A stretch of DNA of 18,088 bases, taken from assembly GCA_002104895.1 (NCBI GenBank), contig MCFG01000657.1, positions 1 to 18,088 on the forward strand, given 5' to 3'. The position numbers and the translations under genes were made by a program. The notes beneath the pieces are model-generated. The model was not told the DNA's origin. It was given only the letters and a program-made list of their open reading frames with translations, and ran no database searches. This stretch comes from Anaeromyces robustus. Taxonomy: Eukaryota > Neocallimastigomycota > Neocallimastigomycetes > Neocallimastigales > Neocallimastigaceae. Positions 9,783 through 18,088 of the stretch are shown in pieces; position 1 is the first letter of the stretch, and each line of letters opens with the position of its first letter.

Positions 9783-9870
9783 TTCTCGGTAGCTCAGTTG
9801 GTAGAGAAGTTGACTGTATAATAAATAATATGTCATTAGTTAATCCTTCTTCACTCCTTGGTTCTAATAA
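9783..9870 (+). pseudogene. tRNA-Tyr-like remnant (5' half conserved, 3' half decayed)
   Basis: TTCTCGG, then TA, then GCTCAGTTGGTAGAG at 9792-9806 is a textbook tRNA 5' half containing the A box TAGCTCAGTTGG. It is followed by GTTGACTGTATA, an anticodon stem and loop with a Tyr GTA anticodon. Eukaryotic tRNA-Tyr genes normally carry an intron just after the anticodon, and extra AT-rich bases follow here. A partial B box, GGTTCTAATAA, lies at 9860-9870, but the T stem does not pair and no 3' acceptor strand complementary to TTCTCGG is visible. It is therefore a tRNA-Tyr pseudogene or the head of a tRNA-derived SINE, not a working gene. Confidence 0.6.
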
Positions 9871-11130
9871 ATCAAATACCTCTAAAATTCAATCTTTGAT
9901 TAATACTGGTATATTCTAGTGTATTGATTCCTATAATAATAAGAATGTGAATAAACAAATTAATAAAACTGATTAAGATAATATAATGAAGATATTATTT
10001 TGAACAAACCCTCTTCTGAGGACTTATACCTTCCGAATGATAATCAATTTATACAATATTTTCTTATATACAACTCTTATAACAAAATAAAAAAATAAAA
10101 AGAGCAACAAAAGCATAAACAAAATATATTTTACTACTCACACAACCATTTTTTTTTCTCAAATTGCAAACAATTTAATTTTCTTACAGTTATCATTTAA
10201 ACACTTTTTTCAAACAACATTTTTTCAAATTAATAACACTATAAAAGACTAATATTCAATCATTTTGTATTATTTTACTTAATATTTCTAACTAAATTTA
10301 CCTTATTTTTATTATTTCAATTTTTTTATTATGATTTCAGATTCCAATATCCCTCCTTTATTATTTTGCCGTAGTCTTAGATGTTTTAGTAATAATATGG
10401 ATAAATATTTCCTTTTCTTCATTCATGAACTCAATTCATGGACTGAGTGACAACTTAATGAATTTCAGATTCCAATATTTCTAACTAAATTTACACAGTT
10501 ACTATTCCTTAATTCAATTTATTAAATGTTTTTTTTTTAACCCTTTGAATGGTTCATACTTCCATACTTCATCATTAGAATCAATGCCTTAGAAAATCTC
10601 AATACGTTTGAATATATTCTCCCAATTGTTAGATGCTTAAACTTAAAGAAAATAGTTATTCGGGTTTACTGTGATAATATAATATTTTTTTAATATTATA
10701 TTATCCATATTAGTAAATTACTAAACAATATAATTTATTGAATTATTTATTATATAAACAATTTTATTGAGATAGTAAAATATATTTTTTTTATTGTTTG
10801 TATAAACATTAGTATAAACTTTATTTTTATTAAGGTAACACAATGATACAAATTAGGAAAAAGATAATTAAAATGTTTAATATGTTTTAACAAATTTAGA
10901 AAAATTTTTGTGTTTAATATATATTTAGTCATTAACATATTTCAAAATCACAAAATATATTAAATATATTAATTTAATATATTTTGTGAAAGAAATCTTA
11001 TTATAAAGATTTCATTCCATATTTTGACATTTATTATATTCTAATTTCATTATATTCTAATATTGCCCTGTCAAATTTAATAATTTTCTGATTTATCAAA
11101 AAATTAGGTTTGAAAAACTTTAACATCTTG
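9871..11130. other. Unassigned, probably repeat-derived region
   Basis: The DNA here is less extreme in A+T than its surroundings, with scattered CCC, GGG and CTGAG, as in decayed coding or transposon sequence. I cannot identify a protein. A plus-strand reading at about 10541-10690 stays open for roughly 50 codons, but it has no start or family motif. Two short blocks are duplicated within 10281-10494. It may be the 3' part or LTR of the copia fossil that lies beside it. Confidence 0.4.
10281..10494. repeat. Interleaved short direct repeats (21 bp and 17 bp)
   Basis: AATATTTCTAACTAAATTTA (21 bp with its final C) occurs at 10281-10301 and 10474-10494. ATTTCAGATTCCAATAT occurs at 10334-10350 and 10462-10478. 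The block order differs between the two sets, and the second 17-mer overlaps the second 21-mer. This is consistent with an old duplication plus rearrangement. Confidence 0.75.
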
Positions 11131-11221
11131 GGTTCATTAACATTTTAACAATAGTTAAGACATTTACCATTATATCTGGTCCATTAACATTTTTTGGTTA
11201 AGACATTTATAAATTATATCT
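11131..11221. repeat. Imperfect ~46-bp tandem duplication
   Basis: GGTTCATTAACATTTT...GTTAAGACATTTACCATTATATCT (11131-11177) is followed at once by a diverged copy beginning GGTCCATTAACATTTT (11178-11221). It falls at the 3' end of the copia pol fossil, where the family's ADIxTKPL-like segment would be. Confidence 0.75.
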
Positions 11222-11498
11222 TTCTGTATTAATGTATTCTAACATAATTTAGTTTTCATTATTTTTTGGTAAAATACTATTTTAAGTTTTATATATGTTT
11301 TAATTTATTGTTAAGTTCCACCATTTTCGATAGTATTTTTACTAAAAAGATTATCTGTATAAATATTAAATTTATTGTTTTATTAAATTTTAAATAATTC
11401 ATATAATATATATATTTCTTAACAATTAAACATTTCTTTGTACATTCTAGGGTGTAGTTCCAATGTATTTGGCTTCCATAGTTGATGTGACTACTAAT

Positions 11499-11502
<4 letters not shown>

Positions 11503-11553
<51 letters not shown>
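11503..11553. repeat. 51-nt poly(T) run inside the copia fossil
   Basis: An uninterrupted run of 51 T interrupts the fossil RNase H. On the minus strand it is poly(A), exactly where copia proteins have SWxSKKQ. Copia-like reading resumes on both sides, so it looks like slippage expansion of Lys AAA codons and not the tail of a retroposed transcript. Confidence 0.9.
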
Positions 11554-12331
11554 CGAGGACAAAAAGAATTGGATTAAATTCCATTAAAAATTATATATCC
11601 ATAAGTAGAATATTTTTTTTATTATCCTTAATATCATCTTCTAGTTAGATCTGCCTCTGTATAGGCTATAAATTCCTCCTTTGTTCCATTATAACTTTTA
11701 GTATAATTTAAATATTTAAACATATTTTATTACCTTATACCAGTCAGTCTAAAACCTGTTAATTTGTTTTATTTTTAAGTACTTCTTGATACTTTATTTA
11801 CTGTAAAAAACCAATAAAAATTTGGAAGAATACCTCTAAGATAATTAAAATTAATGATTCTATTACACTTTTATAAATAATTTTATTAAATGGTTCAATA
11901 TTTTCATTTTCTTTTATTATTTCCACTTCATAGTATTTTTATTTTCCTAACAGTTATTAGCCTTAAATCTTGTGAATATATTTGTAACTAGATTGAGAAA
12001 TGGAATAATAATAATCCAATTTTTTCGATTTTTAATATCTAATTAATAAATTAATATTTGAACATTTAAAAAACATTGAACTTTTTCTTTAATTAATTTA
12101 ATAATATTTTATTTATTTTATTGTTTAAATCAGTAAATGATTATATTTATATTTGACCACATAGAATCCGTAAATACGTTAATACAAATTATTTTTTATT
12201 ATTTATCATCTTCTTAAAATATATATGGTTCAGATTTTAATTGCTTAAATTTTTATATTTTCAAGAAATTTTGTCATTGTTTTGTTTTATTGTCTTCCAG
12301 ATTGCTTAAAAAATCATATCATACTTTAAAC

Positions 12332-12398
12332 TTGATAATAATGTTAATGTTTATCCCTTTTAATTGATAATAATGTTAATGTTTATCCCTTTTAATTG
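12332..12398. repeat. Exact 32-bp tandem duplication
   Basis: The unit beginning TTGATAATAATGTTAATG (32 bp) occurs exactly twice at 12332-12363 and 12364-12395, followed by the start of a third copy. It duplicates the KRDKH part of the copia RT fossil. The copies are identical although the surrounding pseudogene is heavily mutated, so the duplication is recent. Confidence 0.95.
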
Positions 12399-12450
12399 TA
12401 AAGACCCATTTTTTTCTTATTAATTTCTTTTGTCTTGTAGAATAACATTC

Positions 12451-12835
12451 ACAAAAATTATAATATTTTTATGTTAGCATTATTTGTCATTTTAATATAT
12501 TATTTATTTTAGTTTATAAAAAGTATTTAATAAAATATTTTTAATAAACTATATATAATTTTCTTTTTTTCTTTCTTTCTTTATTTTTTTTATTGAAATT
12601 TGTTACGTTATTTTTATTTTTATTTTTTTTTTTAAAAAATAAGGAATTATTTAAAATATATAATATTAAATATGATGATAATAATATAATAATAATAAAA
12701 AAAAAGAAAAACAATAAACAAAATAAAAAAAAAATAAAAATAATAATAAAAAAAAAATAGATTATATTTTTTTTATTAATTTTTATTTTCATATTAAATT
12801 ATTATAAACTTATTTTAAAAAATTATAAAATTACA

Positions 12836-12870
<35 letters not shown>

Positions 12871-13754
12871 TATATATCTATATTATTAAAGAAATAAAAA
12901 TACAAGCAAACATTTATATGTAAATATATATATATAAACACACACACAAAAAAAATAACAATAATAATAATAATAATAATTATTATTATTATATTATTAT
13001 TATTATTATAGAATAATTTAATATAATATATATCTATGTATAAAATAAATAAGTAAAAGAAAGTAAAAACTAAAATAATTATATATATATATATATAAAT
13101 ATAAGAAAGATAAAATAAATAATACATAATAAAATAATGAATAATAAATAATAAAAAATATATATATATATATATATTTTTTTAATAATTTAATTCATTA
13201 ATAGTATATATTGTATATATAAAAAAATAAAAAACAGATTTTTTTTTTTTTTTTTTTTATAATTAAATATTTTACATTATTTTTTATTATGATTTAATAA
13301 ATGAGATGATAATAGATTAATAAGATTAAATGAATAGTTATATTAAAAAAAAAAATTCTATTCTATTTTATTTTATTGAAACAAATAAATATTATATTAT
13401 ATTATATTATATATATTACTTTTTTCTTTTTTTTTTTTTTTTTTTTTATTATTATCTTGTTGTAATATATATATTTATTAATATATTATTTATATTATTT
13501 TTATAATTATTTTATCATATATAATTATTTTTTCATAGTTATTATTGTTATTATATTATTATTATTATTTTTAATTTTTAATAATAAAAAAAGAGCTTTT
13601 TTTTATTATTATTTTAATTTTGATTTTAATTTTTTAATTTTTTAATTTTTTTTTTTTGGGGTTTTTTTTTTGATTTTTTTTTTTTTTAATTTTTGATTAT
13701 TAAACCTTGTTAATATTTTATTAAATTTTTTTTTTATTGGATTATTATAGGAAT
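12451..13754. other. Low-complexity spacer 3' of the tetraspanin gene
   Basis: No gene is supported. The stretch holds AAT/ATT microsatellites (about 12838-12866; 12960-13010, where AAT turns to ATT and forms an inverted repeat), AT dinucleotide runs, ATATT pentamers near 13388-13414, long T runs, and an isolated GGGG at 13658-13661. Short open frames here encode only K/N/I/F/Y runs. Minus-strand AATAAA matches at 13733-13738 and 13717-13722 could serve as the tetraspanin polyadenylation signal, but in this base composition they carry little weight. Confidence 0.6.
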
Positions 13755-14593
13755 TTAAGCAAATTCATCAAATTCTTTTTCTTTTCTCATATTTTGCCAA
13801 TAAATTAATGATAATGCTATACCACCTACATATACTAAACATAATAAGTAATTAAATAAATATACTAATTTTAATTTTCCTTTTACAAGTGGAACCAAAA
13901 ATTCTTTACAACCTGGTGCATTTTTTATTGCTGGTTCTGGTACTAAAGCATCTGTATCTTGACGTTTCATAACAAAATATTGTTTATCAACAATTTCTTT
14001 TCTCTTTTGCCATAAACCTCCAGCAGCACCACCGGCAGCAGCGCCTTTTGTATTTTTTGTATTTCCTGCTTTAGCAGCACCTCCAGCATTTGCATTTGTA
14101 TTTGCATTTCCTGGTTTTGCGGCACCTCCTGTATTACCAGCAGCACCACCTCCAGCATTTCCATTTGCATTTGCATTTGCATTTGCATTTCCTGCTCCAG
14201 CATCTCCTGCACCACCAGCAGCACCACCTCCAGCATTTGCATTTGCATTTGTATTTGCATTTGCATTTGCATTACCTGCTCCAGCATCTCCTGCACCACC
14301 AGCAACAGCACCTCCAGCATTTGCATTTCCAGCATTTGCATTTGCATTACCTGCATTACCTGCATTACCGGCAGCACCACCATCACCTCCGTCACCACCA
14401 TCATCATCTAATACTGAATCGGCTCCACGGAAATGTTTTTTATAAGAATCATTCTTTAAAACATCGGCTGGATCTTTTATTTTACTATCATAAAGAGTAA
14501 CTTGATAGACATCTTTAAGTGAACAAAATTCTGAAACTACTGGTAAATCATAATATGCTCTATAACCACAACAGTTATACTATAATTATTTTG

Positions 14594-14624
<31 letters not shown>

Positions 14625-14738
14625 TGATTATTGTTGTTTATTTTATAATTATTATTATATTTATATTATAATGGTTATAATTATAATATTTATATAATAT
14701 TTAAAAAAAAATTAATAAAAATTTATATATTTATTTGA

Positions 14739-14785
<47 letters not shown>

Positions 14786-15232
14786 TATTTTTTTTTTTCT
14801 TTCTTTCTAATTTTCAATTAAATTATACCTTATCTTGTATAGTTCTACGAGTATTATCCCAATAGACATCCCACCATGCAACAGCTAAATCTCTTTCAGC
14901 AAATCTAACAGCATCTAAAAGTTTTTTAGCAACATATAGATGTCCTAGAAAACCCATAGATGCCAAAACTGAAAATGTTAAAATAATTGGTTTCCAATTG
15001 GTATATGCACCTGCATAACCAGTTCCTGCCATAAAGAAGACAAATATTGATAATATTAACATAGCTTTTTTTTTTTTTTTTTATTTTAAAATAATATATA
15101 AATACAAATGTAAATATAAATACAATCACAAATATAAATATAAGAAAAAAGATTTAATAAAAAAATATTAAAAAATAATTTTTTCGATATTATTTTTTTT
15201 TTTTTTAGATATTTTATTTTTATTTTATTTTA

Positions 15233-15315
<83 letters not shown>

Positions 15316-16373
15316 AATATTAAAATATTATTATAATTTATATAATATTTTATAATTATTTTTTTTATATTTATTTTTTTTTTTTTAATATTTATTTTAT
15401 ATAATTATTTTTTTTATATTATATTTACCATATCGACAATTAGAACTAATATCATTTAAATCTTTACCAGAATAACCTCCACGCATAGATAATAAAAGTG
15501 AAAATCCCAATAAATATAAACCAATGACACCTAAAGCTATACATACTATTTTAAAATTTTTTCTACCAGGAGTATTTGGAACAGATTTTCTATATTTATC
15601 AGTATCATAGGTATATATATGTTCCTGACTTTTATCTAATAATCTATTTTCTTCCATTAACTTAAAACTATGTGAATCCGGTGAATCCGGTGATTTACCT
15701 TTCGATTTATCTTTTCGATGAAAAAGTGCAGATTTCTATAAACAATATATATATAAAATGAATAGAATAATATTAGAATATTTAAGTATTTACTTTTTTT
15801 TTTCTTTTTTTTTAAATTTTATCCTTATAAGTTTTTTTTTTTTTATGTATGTTTTATTTGTTTGTTTGTTTTGTTTTGTTTTATGTTTTATTATATTTTT
15901 GTTTTACTTTGTTTTGTTTTATTTAAATAAAAATATATTTTTCTTATTAATAAAAATAAATATTCAAAATAATTCAATAGAAATATTATTTGTGAAATTT
16001 TTATTTATAATATCTATAATAAGAGTATAATAAAAATATTTTAAATTCCAAAGTATTTCTTTATTATTAATTTAATTATTATATATATATGCATATTTTT
16101 TTTATTCATATCTTATAATAAATTTTATTTTTTATAAAAGAAGAAATTTCTCAATATTTTGGTTTTTATTGACTTTAATATCATTTTTTTTTTAAAAAAA
16201 AAAACAAAAACAAAAACTTTCAATATATTGATTTTTATTTTATATATAATACAATTATGTATTTGAATTGTTCTTATTGTTTATACTAATGGTCATTAAT
16301 TTACGTTATAAATAGTTTTTTTTTTAGAATATGAATTATAATATTAAAAATTTCTACTCACAGCAAGCTCCAT
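13755..16373 (-). CDS. Tetraspanin with a Gly/Asn/Ala-rich repeat in the large extracellular loop
   Basis: I assemble four exons on the minus strand: 16362-16373, 15429-15735, 14829-15064 and 13755-14579. All introns have GT...AG ends and the reading frame is continuous, giving 459 residues. Tetraspanins are membrane scaffolds that gather other proteins into microdomains. Four hydrophobic segments lie at about 65-87, 108-127, 132-152 and 423-445. Between TM3 and TM4 is the diagnostic CCG (188-190), with a later Cys204 and a Gly-Cys (408-409) before TM4, as expected for the disulfides of the large loop. That loop is about 270 residues, far longer than the roughly 70-130 usual in the family, because residues 246-373 are a Gly/Asn/Ala repeat. 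One N-D-S glycosylation sequon (228-230) precedes the repeat. The Ser/Lys-rich N-terminal tail of about 60 residues is also long. An internal ATG at 15657 (residue 31) is an alternative start. Introns hold ATT microsatellites. Which tetraspanin subfamily it belongs to is unclear. Confidence 0.85.
14016..14399 (-). repeat. Coding repeat for Gly/Asn/Ala-rich loop (28-residue units)
   Basis: In the tetraspanin frame this encodes residues 246-373. Two 28-residue units of the form NAGGxxAGGAGDAGAG followed by NANA runs, and a third divergent unit, can be aligned. The NANA parts are GCAAAT hexamers. Its G+C is much higher than in the surrounding DNA. Absence of stops in other frames creates spurious open frames on both strands. 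Between the two diagnostic ends of the loop, the insert is in frame and free of Cys, so it should not disturb the disulfides. Confidence 0.9.
15238..15314. repeat. ATT trinucleotide microsatellite in tetraspanin intron 2
   Basis: About 25 uninterrupted ATT units lie within the intron between exons 2 and 3 (15065-15428). Shorter ATT runs in the third intron lie at about 14597-14622 and 14740-14769, the latter passing into AT repeats. Confidence 0.95.
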
Positions 16374-16469
16374 TATGAATTTTATTTATTTTATTATAAT
16401 TATATATGAATGTTTTGTTTTTTAATATTACTAAAACTTCAATAATTATATTAATTATTATTATTATTA

Positions 16470-16556
16470 ATATTGATATTGATTAATTAATATTGATATT
16501 GATTGTTATTGTTATTGTTATTGTTATTGTTGTTATTGTTGTTATTGATGGTATTG
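16470..16556. repeat. TTATTG-type hexanucleotide repeat
   Basis: ATTGATATTG units pass into GTTATT/GTTGTT repeats. The tract lies about 100-180 bases upstream of the tetraspanin start codon, in its probable promoter or 5' UTR. Confidence 0.85.
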
Positions 16557-16687
16557 TATATATATAAAAGAATAAATATATAAAATTATGTATATATAAA
16601 ATTAATAAAAACATTAAATTATTTTAAAATTTATATATATAGATATAATATTTAACTTATAATTATTATATTTATTATAATACTTAC

Positions 16688-16702
16688 TTTATTTTCTATC
16701 AT
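16688..16702 (-). other. Candidate alternative first exon (MIENK)
   Basis: On the minus strand, ATG ATA GAA AAT AAA is followed directly by the strong donor GTAAGTA. It ends in phase 0, exactly like the MELA exon at 16362-16373, so it could splice to the acceptor at 15736-15737 and give a tetraspanin with a different N-terminus. There is no other evidence, and a chance match is quite possible in this composition. Confidence 0.25.
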
Positions 16703-17140
16703 TAATAAATAATATACAAAATTACTTTAATTGAAATAAATAATAGTATAATTCTTCTATATATAGATTTTTTGTTTGTTGTTGTTGTTATTGTTTTATT
16801 TTTATTTAGTGAATAATAATTTATTTTATTTATAAATTGAATTTTTTTTATATGTAATGTTTTGTGTTTGTAAATTTTTACGGGGATGATTTCTTGGTTA
16901 ATATTATATATATTTTAATTTGTTATTCTTAATAAATTCCAATTCTTTTTTTTATTATTTTTTTAATGTGTAATTTATTTAAATTGAAATTTATTTAAAA
17001 TGAATATACATTAAATATATTTTTTATTTCTCTTTATATATATATATGTTTAGAAATTTCTTTTATTATTTAAAAATATTAAATTATTATTTGGTTTTAA
17101 TTGAATTATTTAGTTTTAAAATTATATCTATATGAGGTAT

Positions 17141-17522
17141 TATTATTATTTTTTTTTTTAAAAAAAACTATTTATTTATTTATTTATTAGCTTATATAAT
17201 ATATATTTTATTAACAAAAAAAAAAAAATAAATATTATTTTCTATTAAAATATTCTTTAAACATAATTTATATAAATCCTTTGCTAATAAATTTAAATAT
17301 TTTCTTTTTTTTTTAAAAAAAAAAAAAAGAAGAAAAAGAAATAAAAGAAAATATCAAAAATAAAGTTTATAATAAAAAAAATATATTATTTATTATAATT
17401 AATTCGAAAAAAAAGAATATTTTTTTTTTCTTTTTATGTAATAATTTTTATTATTCTTTGTATTTTTTTTTTTTTTTTTTCAATATTAATTTTTTTTCTC
17501 GAGACAAAAAATTATATAAAAT

Positions 17523-17561
<39 letters not shown>

Positions 17562-17717
17562 TTATAAAATTTTTATAATAATTTATAATAATTTATAATA
17601 ATTTATAATATATTATTATTATTAAAAAATTGATTCAATAAAAATATTATTTATATGTTATTTAATATATTATAATAAAAAGTTTTTATAGATTTCCATA
17701 TAAATTATTTTCTTTTC

Positions 17718-17753
<36 letters not shown>

Positions 17754-17792
17754 ATTATCAAATTTATATTATTTTTTTAAAAAATAAAATTA

Positions 17793-17834
<42 letters not shown>

Positions 17835-17912
17835 AATTAAAAAAATAAAAACAAAACATAAATTATTAAAAATGTTTAGAAAACTTTAATAAATAAATAA
17901 ATGAATAAATAA

Positions 17913-17948
<36 letters not shown>

Positions 17949-18088
17949 ATTAATAAAAAAAAAAGTATCTCATAAATTCTTCAAATAATAATTATTAAAA
18001 TTTTAAAACAATATATTATTTTTATTTATAATATAATATATTATAATATATTATATTATATTATAGTCTTTTTAATTCATTAATTTAA
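17141..18088. other. Simple-repeat DNA, no gene seen
   Basis: The stretch is a patchwork of AT-only repeats. It holds a hairpin with 12-bp arms (17297-17308 with 17343-17354) around T and A runs, ATTT units at 17521-17563, a 10-bp unit ATAATTTATA repeated about four times at 17571-17610, ATT units near 17720-17750, a run of 34 T at 17797-17830, and AAAT units at 17889-17947. No coding, RNA or mobile-element signal is visible. Confidence 0.6.

Larger units (their letters stand above)
11180..12450 (-). pseudogene. Decayed Ty1/copia pol (reverse transcriptase and RNase H)
   Basis: No long ORF remains, but minus-strand reading across frameshifts and stops gives the copia order. KWVFTIKRD is at 12385-12411 (start of RT). 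RIYGF is near 12157-12178 (copia YGLKQ segment). RFKANNC is near 11949-11974 (KRFxMxNC). IYKSVIESLI is at 11849-11878 (YRSxIGSLxYL). FTVNKVSRST is at 11778-11807 (FAVxxxSRF). YLNYTKSYNG is at 11685-11714 (RYLKGT). AYTEAD is near 11652-11669 (GYSDADW). STMEAKYI is at 11462-11485 (STxEAEYxA). IYTDN is near 11347-11364 (IxxDNQSA), and a TKPL-like end is near 11182-11226. The catalytic YxDD box is not recognisable. Stops, frameshifts, two tandem duplications and a 51-T run show that it is long dead. It has decayed far more than the Ty3/gypsy pol at 1461-5447. Confidence 0.8.
16374..17140. other. Upstream region of the tetraspanin gene
   Basis: No complete gene is seen. The 5' leader on the minus strand is AT-only close to the start codon. 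A TTATTG hexamer repeat (about 16503-16556) and a candidate extra exon (16688-16702) fall here. A small patch with more G+C, near ACGGGGATGATTTCTTGG (16880-16897), is the only segment that stands out and may be part of the promoter. Confidence 0.4.

Noticed and set aside
10541-10690. Plus-strand open stretch of about 50 codons
   Set aside because: It has no start, no splice support and no recognisable family, so it is left as unassigned.
11463-11648. 61-codon plus-strand open frame with a Phe run
   Set aside because: It is the antisense of the copia fossil and its T run.
12960-13010. AAT-to-ATT inverted repeat
   Set aside because: It is two adjacent trinucleotide microsatellites and needs no special explanation.
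12831-13127. 98-codon minus-strand open frame of Ile/Tyr runs
   Set aside because: It consists only of translated AAT, AT and similar microsatellites.
13967-14407. 146-codon minus-strand open frame of Met/Gln/Val repeats
   Set aside because: It is another frame of the tetraspanin Gly/Asn/Ala repeat. The repeat lacks stops in several frames, and the true frame is fixed by the CCG and TM4 segments and the splice sites.
14090-14500. 136-codon plus-strand open frame of His/Leu repeats
   Set aside because: It is the antisense shadow of the same coding repeat, with no family resemblance.
14926-15129. 67-codon minus-strand open frame
   Set aside because: It overlaps tetraspanin exon 3 in another frame and includes intron sequence.
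15758-16030. 90-codon plus-strand hydrophobic open frame
   Set aside because: It is T-rich DNA inside tetraspanin intron 1, read on the opposite strand. Phe/Leu/Ile content follows from composition.

Overview
The window is eukaryotic DNA of extreme A+T content, full of homopolymers and AT-only microsatellites, with many short GT...AG introns. The best match I know is an anaerobic gut fungus (Neocallimastigomycota). The reasons are the very AT-rich intergenic DNA, Asn-rich low-complexity protein stretches, Ty3/gypsy and Ty1/copia relatives, and a secreted leucine-rich-repeat (LRR) gene with one repeat per exon. This placement is inference from style. No rRNA or marker gene is present to prove it.

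Layout. (1) 1-1390: gene-free AT-rich DNA with a 106-nt foldback. (2) 1461-5447, minus strand: an intact Ty3/gypsy Pol ORF (protease, reverse transcriptase, RNase H, integrase) with no recognisable gag or LTRs. (3) 5877-9056, plus strand: a perfect hairpin, an A-rich leader, then a spliced gene that I assemble from 15 exons. It encodes a signal peptide and eight 23-residue LRRs, each on a 69-nt phase-2 exon, followed by a tail built from exons of 9, 33, 12, 6 and 6 nt. (4) 9057-12450: a repeat graveyard holding a tRNA-Tyr-like half, short duplications, and a badly decayed minus-strand Ty1/copia pol carrying a 51-nt T run. (5) 12451-13754: low-complexity spacer. (6) 13755-16373, minus strand: a four-exon gene for a 459-residue tetraspanin (four membrane segments and a CCG motif) whose large extracellular loop carries about 128 residues of Gly/Asn/Ala repeat. 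(7) 16374-18088: gene-free upstream DNA with microsatellites and one possible alternative first exon.

The two host genes are separate loci about 4.7 kb apart, convergent, with the mobile-element debris between their 3' ends. Both products are predicted to face the cell exterior: one a secreted LRR protein, the other a membrane tetraspanin. I see no evidence that they form one system. The most notable points are the phase-consistent micro-exon chain of the LRR gene, the low-complexity insertion in the tetraspanin loop, and the copia fossil hidden in apparently empty DNA.
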